From Hydnum rufescens UP504 (lineage: Eukaryota > Basidiomycota > Agaricomycetes > Cantharellales > Hydnaceae), in NCBI GenBank assembly GCA_014904985.1, contig MU129063.1, positions 62,001 through 126,000 on the forward strand: a DNA stretch of 64,000 nucleotides, written 5' to 3'. Position numbers and translations under genes: made by a program. Shown here in pieces: positions 48,510 to 61,087 of this stretch. Positions within the stretch are counted from its first letter, which is position 1; each line of letters starts with the position of its first letter. Under the pieces are notes generated by a model, which saw only the letters and a program-made list of their open reading frames with translations, was not told the origin of the DNA and did not search any database.

Positions 48510-49971
48510 CTACCCTAGGAAGCCAGTAGTATTATATAGATCCAACCCCATCATAAAATAATGGAGCTTAAGTTCCGCACCGACGGCGTGTAGAAACTGT
48601 GTTTTCCTCGTCATCAGTTACATGCAGAGCAATCACAAGAAGGTGGACACACCCGACCATCATGCTGTGCGCACTGGTCTTGACATAGGAGGAAAAAACC
48701 TGTCACTGGTAGCCAATAGTCTGCCATACGGACTGAGCGGTCCCCCCGTCTTGGGAGGCCCTCACTGAGGGCTTCCATTGTAGTCCCGAAAGTGACAGTT
48801 CCTTGCACTTTGTGACACCATCACCGGAAAATAAGCACCACCCAAGGAAAGCAGAAAATATGAGCACTCAACTGTCTGGACCGTGCAGCTCTATTTTCAG
48901 CCAGTTCTCAATCCGGCGTCCGTTCTCCAGCCCAACAAGCATAAATGAATAGTCCCAATCCCCCAGGGTTTTCCCCAGTAGCCATCTATCATGGACTTGC
49001 ACGGTATGCACAGCACCGAGTCGGTATTCCGTCACCCTCTCCGATTTTAGGATCCACTCTAGGAATGGTGAAAGAGCACATGACGAGTTTGATACCATGC
49101 CCAGGGGAAGCAACCCCGCCTCGATTGGGCTGATGGGATACAGCGGCAGCGCATTTCCCTGATAGCCAATAGAACACAGAGTCAACAGGCACTCATTCAT
49201 CCCGATGGTGGAGGGGCATAGAGTGAATATAATCAATTAAAATGCAGGACTCAACGCACACGAAATTGATCAAGAGCCAATATTAAGTCCAGCATAAACG
49301 CATCGATGTCGGGTGCACTAACGCCATGTTCTTCGCGTCGCTTCATACGGAGGGAGTACCACTTTGGAGCCTTGCTGGACGTCGCTGCCGGCTTCATCTT
49401 CAACGATGCAGTCTCTACCCGTCTATCCAGATTCAAGGCCGGTATTCAGCTGAATACGCAGACTATCGATAAGATACTGATGTCTGGAAGACTCACCTGC
49501 CAAGCATCAGCACTTCAGACTGTAAGAGCGGAGAGATTTGAGGCCGATCCATAAACGCAAAAGGCTCGAATAGTTCTGTGAGGTACCGAATGTGGTATTC
49601 CAGATGTTTCAAGGGATTCGCACCATGAGTGCTCGCATCGTGGGAGCTTGGCTAGTAAGGAGCGAGAGAAAATCAGAGATGTTTAGTTATGAGGGATCAT
49701 AATACGTTGCAGGCGAGGCTAGGAAGTTAGTACTAACCACGTTCAGTCCCTTGATCATCTCCAGGGCCGCCCCGATCCTGATTTGGACCGTTTCGCTCCC
49801 TGGAACCCTTGAGATCCATCTAAGTGCGCTCTCAGCAGACGCTATTGCGTTCGTCGAAATGGGAACGGCTGCTGTGTTATCGTCTGCCCCTGCTGCAGGA
49901 GCCCTATGCGGTCTGAAGCGCGAGAAGAATCGCTGAAGCCAGTTCTGTGATGGCGGTACTGTTTCCTTCAT
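48510..49971 (-). CDS. Tandem family copy H, apparently intact
   Basis: ATG 49971 in MKETVPPSQNWLQ; an in-frame Met 16 codons upstream (50019) is possible. Exon 1 is 234 nt (49738-49971). Exons 2-5 splice as in copy D with no stop. Exon 3 starts RRVETASLKM and exon 4 GNALPLYPISPIEA. The terminal exon is unlike those of other copies, ending NTTGFLG at stop 48510. The 3' spacer also differs, so the last exon may have been replaced. Confidence 0.68.
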
Positions 49972-51505
49972 GTCTCCCCGGGCTTGGAGGCGTGGAACAC
50001 GTTGGCGCCTAAACAGCAACTAGGTCGATTCCAGAAGAAATTCTAAGAGACCTGGGACGATTAAAGACGCAAGTGGAAATAAAGTTAGTCAGCGTGGGGG
50101 AGCAGAGCCAAGAGTCCAAGTCAGCCTCACCGATTGATAACGCTTAGAAGAAAGGAGACGACCAAGTGGGTTTGAGTCGTTTGACATAGCTCAAGGCTTC
50201 TACTGGCCTATTTTGATCGTAGGTTCTGTCACACGTCACAGCGACTTTTTTATAACCCCTGGAACGGCGCTCCGAGCCTTATTAGGGTTCAGATTGGGAA
50301 TTTCTAAGAAAGGAGTTTCATATCGATGAACCTATGGTGGAAATGGGCCAGTATATATTAACTGATTAGAAAGAAAGTACTCATAGATGCCAGTCAGCCA
50401 ATGGCATCAAAAAATTGGCCATGGCATGTTTCCGGCGCGTCCCACGGGGTACGGAGGAATGGTGGAAGTACGGTGTGACGCTGGACATGTCACAACGGCC
50501 TGTCTACTCTTAGAAAGCATTTTTCTGAATTACTTGATTCACTGCGAAGTAGTATCGCGTGCCGAGGAGCGCGCCTCTTCTCATCACGTTGCTGTTGTAA
50601 ACCCCAAGGCAGAGACATCCATAATGAGCCATTCCCTATCTCGTTCAAGCATTTATCGCCCACAAAGAGGCCTTTTTAACGCATTATCAGTCCGTTTGCA
50701 CCGTTTCTCAGAGAAAAGGCCCGGTGGTGACCTCTGGTACTCGACCGTCCACTCCGAAGAACACCACAACCATCCACAGTTCCAGACCACAGTACGTCAC
50801 TAAGAAAGCTTAGCTTCCGACTCTGAAAATACAAGATCACACTGGAGATGTCACAACCCCAACACATATGCGCCAATTCGCCATAGACACGGCGACCTAC
50901 AAATAAAGGTACTCGTGGAACATCTTTTTCTGGATTCCTTTCTCGTGGCTTTGCCATAATGTAGGGCGATGAGCTTGATCGGCTGAACTTTCTTATTTCT
51001 GTGACTTTGAACAAATATGACCCAAGACAGCCATTACCCATCCCCAATGTCGTTGAAAAAGGTCATCGGGAACGAGACTTTTTACCGCGTTTGCTATTTC
51101 CGACTTACGATTTCTTACGGTAGGGTCTGGTGCATGACCAGACGAGCCACTTTGACCAGGATCGTCAAGTCGTGATGACGCGATACTGTAGTACCTCTTC
51201 GCGGGAACTCCACCGTAATCAATAATGGGGATCAAGGAATGTCACGCTCTATACTGAATGCCCCATCAACGCGCCTCACAGGGAATGTATTCAGTAGGGG
51301 GTCCCGAAGTATGTCGTCACCATTTAGCCGGCTATACTGGCTTACACAGGGGAGGGGCTCATCTCGTGAGAAGTAACGGCCTCAGTAGCGAGGGCCCTCG
51401 CCAAGCATAAGAGAAAACAAACAGAAGAAATGCGACCATTTAAATACCCCAGGTCTGCCTTCCCCCTCAGTTGTCCAAGCGTTGTCGCCCAGGTTGATCA
51501 CTCGG
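49972..51505. repeat. Long spacer between copies H and I
   Basis: 50190-50440 closely resembles 53170-53420: both contain TAACTGATTAG-type AT-rich sequence and GAACCTATGGT. The ~3.0-kb periodicity of the right half of the array therefore includes this spacer. The open frames at 50387-50803 and 50676-51047 have no recognisable motif. Confidence 0.6.
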
Positions 51506-52960
51506 TCAGTATATTCGACCTTCCGGTTCGCTCCCGTATGTTCTCCCAAGGTCCCAAAAGACCTCGGATATAATATCACCCTGTGTTTTCCCAATCGTCA
51601 GTTACATGCAGAGCAGCCGGGAAACAATGCGAGCACACATGATCCCTATTGTTATCGCAGTACCCACAAATCCGTCATTTCGCGGGCAAAACGGGTCACT
51701 GGTAGCGTATCTTCTCCTATACGGAAGTTGTCTCTCGACTCGACATAGGGGCGCAGGTCACCCTTGTCAAGGGCTTCCTTTGTAGTCGCGAGAGTCACGG
51801 TTCCTTGCCCTTTGTGGCACCAACATCCCAAATTGAGCACCACGGAAAGAAAGCAAAAAAATATCAGCACTGAACTGTCCGGACCAGTCTGCTGTATTTT
51901 GAGCCAATTTTGGATACCGCGCCTGTTCTCCAGCCCAACAAGGATCACGGAAAAGACGCCTACGCCATATCTGCCCCGTTGAGAGTTGTGCTGCACGGTA
52001 TGTACCGCACCTATTCGGTACTCCATCACCCTCTCAGATTTCAGTATCCACTCCAGAAACCAGAAGAGATCACACGATGAGTTTGATATCATGCCCAGGG
52101 GAAGCAATGCGGCCTCAATTGGGCTGATGGGGTACAGCGGCAGCGCATTTCCCTGATAGTCAATAAAACATACAGTCAGCAGGCACTCATTTCATCCCGA
52201 TTGTGGAATAGCATAAACGAATATAATTAATTAAAATGTGTGAATCAACGCACACGAAATCGATCAAGAGCCAATTTCAAGGCCAGCGTAAACGCACGGA
52301 TATGGGGTGCACTAACGTCACGTTTCTCACGTCGTTGAGCACGGAGGGAGTACCGTCTAGGGGTCCTGCTGGATACTGCTGCCGGTTCCATCTTCAATGA
52401 TGCAGTCTCCAGCTCTCTATCCAGGTTCAAGAACAATATTCAGCTAAATGTGGTCACTACACATGTCTGGAAGACTCACCTGCCAAGCGTCAGGACTTCA
52501 GACTGTAAGAACGGGGAAATTTGATGCCGATCCATCATCGCAAAAGGTTCCAATAGTTCAGTGAAGTACCGAAGGTAGTATTCGAGCCGTTTCAATGTAT
52601 TCACATCGTGAGTGTTCACATCGTGTGCGCCTGCCTAGTAAGGAGCGGGAGAAAATCAGTGGAGTTTACATTGCACACGAGGCTAGCAAGTCGGCCAGGC
52701 GCGTCAAAGCAGATCGACCCACTGACCACATTCAGCCCCTTGATCATCTCCAGTATTACCCCAATCCTGCGCTGGGCCTTGTCGCCCCCTGGAACCTTTG
52801 AGATCCATCTAAGTGCGTTCTCAGCAGATGCTATTGCGTTTGCTGAAATGGGGGCGACTGTCGTGTTCTGCCCTATCCCTGGTGTAGGGGTTCGGTGGGG
52901 TCTGAAGCGCGAGAAGAGTCGCCGAAGCCAGTTCTGCGATGACGATACTGTTCCCTTCAT
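51506..52960 (-). CDS. Tandem family copy I, probably intact with a shifted donor
   Basis: ATG 52960 (an in-frame upstream Met at 53008 is possible). Exons 1-4 are open; the first donor is GTCAGT rather than GTTAGT. In exon 5 a stop appears just before the usual donor (near 51656). A GT directly after FAREMTDLW (GTACTG) gives a phase-0 alternative that joins the last exon GDIISEVFWDLGRTYGSEP in frame to stop 51506. If that donor is not used the protein is truncated by about 25 residues. Confidence 0.6.
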
Positions 52961-54370
52961 CTCTCCCTGGCCTTGGAGGTGTGGTACACGTTGGCGCCTA
53001 AACATCAACTAGGTCGGTTTCAAAAGGAATTCTAAGAGACCAGGAACGATTAAAGGCACAAGTGGAATAACACCGGTCAGTGTGGAGCAGAGCCAAGTGT
53101 CTAAGTCAGCCTCAGCGATTGATAATGCTTGGAAGAGAGGAGACGACCCAGTGGGTTTGACATAGCCCGAGGCTTCTGACCTATTTTGACCGTAAGTTCT
53201 GTCACATGTCATATAGACTTTGTCTGACCCCTGGAAACGCGCTGTGAGCCTTATTGGGGTTCAGATTGGAAGTTTCTAAAAAAAGGATTTTCTTACCGAT
53301 GAACCTATGGTCGAAATATTGATGGGCCAATATATACTAACTGATTAGGAGGAAAGTACTCCTAGATTCCAGTCAAGTAATGGTATCAAGAAATTGGCCA
53401 TGGCACATTTCTGGTGCGTCTCAAAAGTGCGACGAAATGTGGTACAGTGTGACGCTGTACATGTCACACCGACTCAAACCATTGCAGAGACAGCGCCTCC
53501 CTACATATAAGTATACAATACTCTTTTTTTCTAAATTACTTTGTTTTCACTGTGAACTAGTGTACATGCACTACTGCGTGTAGCGTGCCGAGGAGCGTGC
53601 CTCTTCTCATCATATTCATGTTATAACCCGAAGGCATTCCCTATCTCATTCCCGGGGCCTTTCTAATTTAAGGGCCACTTCGGCTGCACGAGAATCGTTT
53701 CTGGCGCAGCCGAACTGGCCCTAATGCGCCCCCGGCCCGTCTTGCGGAACTCCCACCGTTTCTCAGAAAAAGAACCGGGGTAATGACCTTCGGCTCTCGA
53801 ACGCCTATGACAATACTACAACCATCCTCCGAAATGGAGGGGTATCACAGGGGCAGGAGAACATCAAGTAGTGCACGGATACGCACACGTATCGGTGTGC
53901 TTGGATGTGACACTTGTGCCGGTTCAGCCATGATCTTCCCGTTCCGATGACCGCACTCCATATTAGTAATACGTCCGTGTAGGTGGTCCGTATCTTTTCC
54001 CTGTCTGTAGGGTTCTTTCCCTTCAATACGAGAAATGAAAATAAAGGCAAAAAAGCGCAGTGAAACATCATAGCAATAAGAGGATGAGAACAAGATGGTC
54101 TGGGTCACTTGCCAGGCGTGGCTTGAAAGAATGGATTTCAATGTGCGATCTGGGGGAGTGTCACGCTGTAGGTGTCACAAGGTACGGTATAGGCCTCACC
54201 TCTACATACTCAATGGGTGGTCCCAAAGGGCCAGGCATACATTATGACTATTCCATAGGGAGCATCTGCTCACATAGGTGTATGGGCAACTGCTTTTGGG
54301 CACCGCTCGTGAGAATTGAACGCCTCGTGTGGATAATTACAACTCGGAGAAACCGGAGACTTAAACATCT
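52961..54370. other. Spacer between copies I and J, with a hairpin
   Basis: Left part homologous to the H-I spacer. Contains a 52-bp perfect-but-one hairpin at 53671-53722 (separate entry). No gene supported. Confidence 0.5.
53671..53722. repeat. Hairpin, 17-bp arms with one mismatch
   Basis: Arm 1 AGGGCCACTTCGGCTGC (53671-53687) and arm 2 GCAGCCGAACTGGCCCT (53706-53722) are inverted copies with a single C/G mismatch, around an 18-nt loop. The sequence is GC-rich against an AT-rich surround. It could be a tiny foldback element or the remains of one. No neighbouring gene end makes a terminator reading likely. Confidence 0.6.
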
Positions 54371-55886
54371 CTACCTTCCCCAGTCGCCCAAATGTTGCAG
54401 ACCAAGTGGATCACTCCGTCGGTGTTTTCGAGGTTCCGGTTCGCTCCTGTACCTTCTCCTAAGGCCCCAAACGAAGTTGAATAGAGCAATCTGTGTTTTC
54501 CCCGTCGTCAGCTACATGCGGGCAACCGGAAAAAGATGTGAACACACAGAATTCTTATGCCGTACACAAGTGTCTTTAAGTTGGTGCGCAAAATGAGTCA
54601 CCGGGAGCCTATCTTCTGTTATGCGGGCAGACCGGCCGAAGCCTGCGGAGCTCTCATAAAGGGCTTGCTTTGTAGTCCCGAAAGTAACGGTTCCTCGTGC
54701 TTTTTGCCACACACGCCCAAAAATCAGGATCACACGAGCCACAGAAATAGAAAATATCAGCACTCAACTCCCCGAATCATTCAGCTCTATTTTGAGCCAA
54801 TTCTCGATACGGCGTCTATTCTCCAGCCCAACGAGGATAACTCTGTGGTCCCACCGCATCCGGCCTTCCAGGTATATACGTCTCTGATAGAGCTGTACGG
54901 TATGTACGACACCAATTCGGTACTCCATCACACTCTCGGATCTCAGGATCCATTCTATGAATGGCATGAGGGCACACGACGAGTTCGATATCACGCCCAG
55001 GGGAAGCAACGTGGCCTCAATTGGGCTAACTGGGTAGAGCGGCAGCGCATTTTCCTGATAGTCAATAGAACACACATTTAGCAGACGCTCATTGATCGCC
55101 GCTGGACGACATATGGTAAATATCATTGACTAAAAGGTGGAAATAAACGTACACGAAACTGATCCAGAGCGAATTTGAGGTCGAGTGTGAAGGCACGGAC
55201 ATCGGGTGTGTTGCCGTCATGTTCCTCACGGCCTCTTGTATAAAAGGAGTACGACTTCGGGGTCTCAGTGGATGCTACTGTTGGCTTCAACTTCGAGGAG
55301 GCCGTCTCCAGCTCTCTACACATGTTCAAGAACGATTTTTCACTAAATGCCGTGGCCTTCGATAAGGCAACCATGCCTCAAAGACTCACCTGCTGAGCAT
55401 CAGCACTTCAGATTGTAATAGTGGGGAGATTTGATATCGATGCATCATCACAAAAGGCTCCAGTAGTTCTGTGAGGTACCGAACGTGGTATTCGAGCCAT
55501 CTCAAAACCTTCGCATCCTGGGGGGTCATATTTTGGGTGCATGCCTAGTGAGGAGCGGGAGAAAATAAGAGTTCAGTGACCAGCGATGATAATGCATTGC
55601 ACTTGAGCCACTCGACGGTAGAAGGTGGGTCAAAGCACATCAATACACTAACCGTGTTCAGTCCTTTGATCATCTCCAGTGCCGCCACGATCCTGACTTG
55701 CGCCCTGTAGCCCCCCGGAATTTTTGAGATCCCTCTAAGCGCGCTCTCAGCAGACGCTATTGCACTCGTCGAAATGGGAACGACTGCCATGTTCTCCCCT
55801 GTCCCTGGTGCGGGAGCTTGGCGCGGCCTAAAGAGTGAGAAGAGTCGCTGACGCCAGGTCTGTGATGGTGGTACTGTTTCTGTCAT
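54371..55886 (-). CDS. Tandem family copy J, apparently intact with longer C-terminus
   Basis: ATG 55886 (MTETVPPSQTWRQRLF). All six exons are open with conserved splice sites: exon 2 GCATGCACC..., exon 3 RELETASSKL, exon 4 ENALPLYPVSPIEA and exon 5 RGTVTFGTTKQAL. In the last exon the usual TGA reads CGA, so translation continues about 16 codons to stop 54371. Confidence 0.7.
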
Positions 55887-57680
55887 CCCTCCCGAAGCTT
55901 GGAGCTGGGGTGGGGCACAGTGGCGCAGGTCGGTTCCAGACCAAATCCTAAGGGACTAGGGTCGATTAAAGACGCAAGTGGAATAACACCGGGCAGCGTG
56001 GGGCAGCAGAGCCAAGAGTCGAAGTCAGCCTCGCTGATCGATGACGCGTGGAAGAAACGAGAGGAAGTGGGTGTACTGTAAGCGTCGTAAGTCTAACAAC
56101 ATCGAGGCCATGTGACGTGACCCCGAACGAACTTGACGACACAACGGGCGGTCTGATTCGACGTGACACCCAGAAGAGTAGTGTTGCCGCGACTCGACTT
56201 CGCGACTGAGGATGATCGGTCCGGTGACTTCCGGCGACTTACGTTCCTTGTGACTTCCGAGTCGAAAGTCAAGTCATAAGGCCCAGTAGTACTGTATCAA
56301 GTCAAGAAAGTGGTTTTCGGCACGTCCCAGAGGTAGAACAAATGTTACACCCTGAAGCAGTGTACTGTGTCGCAATACGGCCACTAGTACCATACAAGGG
56401 CTCAACGCCCTGTTCTGTCCGGTCCTCTTAATAGAAAGCATTATTTATCAGTGCAATGTGCAGAGGATCGCGCCTCTTCTTAACATACTGGGGTTATGAA
56501 ACACATCCATAATGATCCATTCGCTATCTCGTTCAAGAACTTATTGCCCATGAAGGGCCTTTGTAATGTGCTTTCGGTCTGTTTGCTGGATGCTCACCGT
56601 CTCTCACATAAAGGACCAGGTGATGGCCTTTGACTCTCGAACGCCTACTACGACCAACACCACAACCATCCCCCAAACTGGTGGTTATCAGGGGTAGGAG
56701 ACCATGGACCAATCCAGAGATAAGCACGCTTGGATGTGACCATTGTGCCGGTTTGCCTAGATCCGATAACCCCAGAGTAATACCTCTGTGTAGGGTGTCC
56801 TATCTTTTGCCGTATGATTCTTCATTCAGTATCAGAAGAAAAGAGCGCACTGACACATTGAACATTATAGAAATCAAGGGACCTAAGAACAAGGTGGTCT
56901 AGATCACTTGCCAGATTCAAATGGAATCAAGACTTCCAAACTCCGAGCAGGTAGTCACGGTCAGCAAGGGAGTCTTCAACAACTGCCCGTAAGCTCCACT
57001 TTTCAGTCAGACGTCAATTTGTCCCCTAGCCTAACGTACTTGTGTTCGCAGAATTTGAAGCGGATACAAGGGCGGGAATCCAAGCAATAATCCGGTTTAC
57101 GGGACAATAATTAGTGCCTCCTGTGCGTTGTCTTGACCTTATCCTTCATTTCCCCAGTACCTCAAACTCACGATTGCATGTCGCGTGGTGGCCTTTCTAG
57201 ATGGGAAAAAGGGGTGGATGCCTTCATAATCGGCATGAGCGGCACAGGAACGTATGGGGGGGGCTCAACTTTTCTCCCGCGGCGTATGTTTCATTTTATT
57301 GTATCATGAATTCTCGTCGTCTGATTGAGAACTGCTGTTGCTCACATACAGCTTCTCTCAATTGGCTCTTACAACAGTTGGAACCATTTATGGGGTCACA
57401 TGGACTATCACAGCATCTGGCACCCTTGTTGCACAGGCAGGTAGCTTTGTTGGAACCTCCAATCCTCTGCCAATTTCCCAGCCTCCTATTGACCTTATAG
57501 GACACGGGATGATTCCATAGCCACGGATAGCAATACTTTAGGGTATCCAGTTCCTCCGACAATAGCACCCCTGATAACCACAAGAGAGAAGAAAGTGGAG
57601 GAAGAAACCAGATTATATACACATTGAGGCCAGCCTTGCTCAGTCGCCCGAGTGCCATTGGCCCCCGTTGATAAAGTCCC
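55887..57680. other. Spacer between copies J and K
   Basis: 5' flank of copy J to about 56060. Then a CGACTT-rich patch (about 56180-56290) and spacer partly similar to 50540-50780 (the CTCTCGAACGCC and CACAACCATCC stretches). The plus frames at 57201-57520 have no motif. Confidence 0.5.
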
Positions 57681-59066
57681 CTAGTCTTTTCGAGATTCCG
57701 GGTCCCCCATGTACGCCTTGCGAAGGTCCTTAACGAGGCCGTATAGAATACGCTAGTTTCCCCACCGTCAGTCGGACACACGCAGAGCAAGCGGAACAAG
57801 GTCTGAGCCCACATGATCCTTACGCCGTGCGCAAATGTCTTTGATTTTCCGGGAAAAACGGGTGATTGGTAACATATCCTCTCCTATACTTACATCGTGA
57901 TCCCCAGAGCTTGGGAGGCTCTCATCAAGTGATTCCTTTGTCGTCCCAAAAGTGACAGTTCCTTGCACTTTAAGACATCAACACCGGGAAATGAGCACTG
58001 GACCTCCCCTAAAAGAATGCAGTCACTCAACTCTCCGGACCATTCAGCTCTATTTTGAGCCAATTCTGGATCTGGCGTCTATTTTCCAGTCCAACAACGA
58101 GGAATCTATGGTCCCACCGCTTCTGGGGGTGCCGGAGTCCCCATCTATAATAGAGCTTCACAGTACGTACGGCACCGATTCGATACTCGGCCGTCCTCTC
58201 AGATTTCAGTATCCACTCTATGAATGGTGAAAGAGTGCACGACGAGTTCGATATGATGCCTAGGGGATGTAAGGCAGCCTCGATTGGGCTGATAGTGTAA
58301 AGCACCAGCGCATTTACCTGATCGTCCCCGGAACAGACAATTAGCAGGCTCTTGTTGATCACGATATCGTTGGTTAAAATGCATGAATAAACGCACACGA
58401 AACTGATCCAGGGCCAATTTGAAGTCCTGCGCGAATGCACGGATATCGGGTACATTACCGCCGTGTTCCTCACGGCGCCTTGTATTCACAGAGTACCACC
58501 TCAGAGCCTGGTTGAATGCTGCCGGTTTCATTTTCGATGACGCAGCCTCCAGCTCTCTATATAGGTTCAAGAATGAAGTGCCGTGACCTTGGACGAAATT
58601 CCAGCCTCGAAGACTTGCCTGCCAAGGATAAGCACTTCATACTGTAAGAGCGGGGAATCTGATCTCGATGCATCATCGCAAAAGGCTCCAACAGTTCCGT
58701 GAGGTATCGAACATAGTATTCAAGCGATCTGAAAGTGTTGGTATCGTAGGCATTTGCCTAGAAGTGAGGAACAAAATCAAGCAATGAGGGAGAAGAAACA
58801 TGTGGCTCATCGAGGTAGATCGATATACTAACGGCGTTCAGCTCCTTCATCGCCTCGAGTGCACCCCCGATCCTGACTTGGGCCCTTTCGCCTCCAGGAA
58901 CATTTGAGATCCCTCTGAGCGCGCTCTCAGCAGACGCTATTGCCCTCGTCGAAACGGCTTGGATAATCCTGTTCTCCGCTCTCACGTGGGCAGTGGCCCG
59001 ATGTCTCCTGAAGGGCGAGAAGAGTCGCCGAAGCCACTTCGGTGATGGCGGTGCTTTTTCCTTCAT
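57681..59066 (-). pseudogene. Tandem family copy K (one frameshift in exon 2)
   Basis: ATG 59066 (MKEKAPPSPKWLRRLF). Exon 1 splices to exon 2, where one base is missing near 58655 (CAGATTCCCCG against CAAATCTCCCCA in copy J). Exons 3 to 6 are open: RELEAASSKM, VNALVLYTISPIEA, QGTVTFGTTKESL and RILYGLVKDLRKAYMG, with stop 57681. The donor of exon 2 is GCAAGT, a GC-AG intron, where most copies have GTGAGT. Confidence 0.72.
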
Positions 59067-59510
59067 CGTTCCGTGTCCGGGGGCGTAGTGCTCGTTCGTA
59101 ACTAAAATGTCAACTAAGTCGATTCCAGACGGATTCAAGGATTGCAGGATTGGTTAAAAACGAAAGAGGAAGAACTTCGAGTAAGGTTGCCGATGGATAA
59201 CGCTTGACAGAAACTGGACGTTTGATAGCCTCGAGGCTCCCATTCAACACTTATTAGGAAAACATTCTCATTCCCATTCAAATCATGAGAAAGCAGGGGA
59301 GGGCCCATTCACAGATGGCAGTCAGTCCGTGGGATCATGAACTGCCCACGGCACACGTCCAGTGCGTCCCAAGAGTCATGAGAAAATTAGTGGCGGGTGG
59401 CGGTCACAGTGCACATGTCACACTGGCAACGGCTGTGCCCTGCCACTGCCTCGCCTCTCTTCAAATGAATCGCTGCGGAGCGACTTGGAAATTTACGCAG
59501 GAAAATATAG
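59067..59510. other. 5' flank of copy K
   Basis: No gene. 59215-59480 is homologous to 63733-63990 at the right edge of the window. Confidence 0.6.
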
Positions 59511-60234
59511 TACAGTCTTTGACCGGTCACTGAATCAAATTTCCCGGAACCTTGCCGCTGCCAGCACAATATTGTTTTTTGGTTGTTTTTGTCTACTATC
59601 TAGTAGGAGGATATCCCATCTACCCATGTATACAATTTCAGAGCAGTCTGAACAATATTGGGGGAGATGTTATGTTGCACCATTTTGATGTTTGTTTTAT
59701 AACTCGACCAGTCACTGAAGCACTTTTCTTGGAGTGATTGGATGAGGCTGTTTTTTTATCGTGTCTATTGGCATGTAATTAAAATGTGATTCCATGCATA
59801 TTCCGACACTTTTTGAAGTATTCTAAGCCCTGTAGTGCGTATCTGAAGTGGTGAAAGTCCCGCTGGGTCTCCAATTTGCTTCCGCAGCCCTCCCGGTGAT
59901 GCAGAGAGCAGTTGACTAGATTGGCTCTGGAGCTAGACCTCTTAAGATCCTTATCTAGTTGTATTTCTGATGTAGGATTGCATGTAAAATCACTGGATGG
60001 GTCTTTGTGTGGTGCTGTGGGGGCTGGTGCAGATTTCAGACATTTTACAAAATCACACTCTTCCCTATGTTATGCAACAACAGCTGAACATATTGACACC
60101 AAATTTGGTACAGTGAAAGTTCCCATCAGTGTGATCAAATAGAGCCCACAATCAAGCTGCTACAACTTGAAATGGTGGAGATAATTGAGGTGATTCAGTG
60201 ACTGGTAGAGTTCAGTGACCGGTCAAAGACTGTA
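59511..60234. mobile_element. Tc1/mariner-type non-autonomous element, 724 bp
   Basis: The ends are exact 24-bp inverted repeats: TACAGTCTTTGACCGGTCAC then TGAA at 59511-59534, and its reverse complement at 60211-60234. With the outer TA as target duplication the element begins CAGT, as in Tc1-like elements. A second inverted pair lies inside (ACCAGTCACTGAA 59707-59719 and 60194-60206). No transposase frame inside, so it would need a transposase in trans. Confidence 0.85.
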
Positions 60235-61087
60235 TTTCACTAGAGCTTACGCAAACACTTGAGGAGAAGCTACTGTATACTACAGCCATACCTAGTCAGC
60301 AATGAGCGTTAGAAGCACCCAAAAACTCGTAGCGGGCATGTTTCTGCATTTCATCGTCGTCCAAATTGTTATTATATCAGAATCAGCAACCCTATAGGTA
60401 CAAACTTATAGCCAACTTCGTATTAAGATGTGCTTCCAATTCAGCAGGGTCTAGATTCTGTATTATCGGAGAATGATCAAACGTGGATTTCGTACATTAC
60501 TGTATTCGGCCCCCCAAAGATTTCCATACCCCGTAATTCGTAGTTAGAATAGTAGGGCGGGGGTAGGACCAAACTCAACGGCACCTTTTTCGAAGATAAT
60601 AATCCACTGAAAATTTTCTCCAGCAAAACAATGATTTGATGAACCGTACCAGAAGCCTTGCTCTATAACCAGTCCACTGGTAGTCAACGAGAGAAGAGAC
60701 CCGTAAGCACTCAGGGATCACACCTCATTGTATATAATGATACGGGTCCATGTGAAGCAGGGTACTGCATGTGTCCGAGGTCTGCAGGAGTGGTGGTGAT
60801 TAATGGGCGATAAGCAAACCTCCAAACGAAATGCTGGATCTCTTCGGCCTCTGCATCATCGACAACGTTACGGCCATGTTGCTCCTCGAGGGCTTGGGTG
60901 CCCGCTAAGCTTCCTTGGTAGATCGGGAATACACTCCAAACTGTGGGAAGGGAGAGTGTTGAATCTAGGGAGCCCCCGTAGAGGGTGTTAAGCGTTGCAG
61001 TCCAGGACTGATATGATCAATGGTAAGTGGCGTGTGGCGCGGCAATGTCCGCTACGAGGGAAACTGGTCACGAGTCTAAAAGACACC
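60235..61087. other. Interval between element and DPH5 relic
   Basis: No recognised gene. The plus frame at 60803-60991 has no motif. 61029-61076 repeats the sequence found at 63080-63122. Confidence 0.4.

Noticed and set aside
57201..57520. Plus-strand frames between copies J and K
   Set aside because: No motif, unusual composition and no homologous frame in the other spacers.
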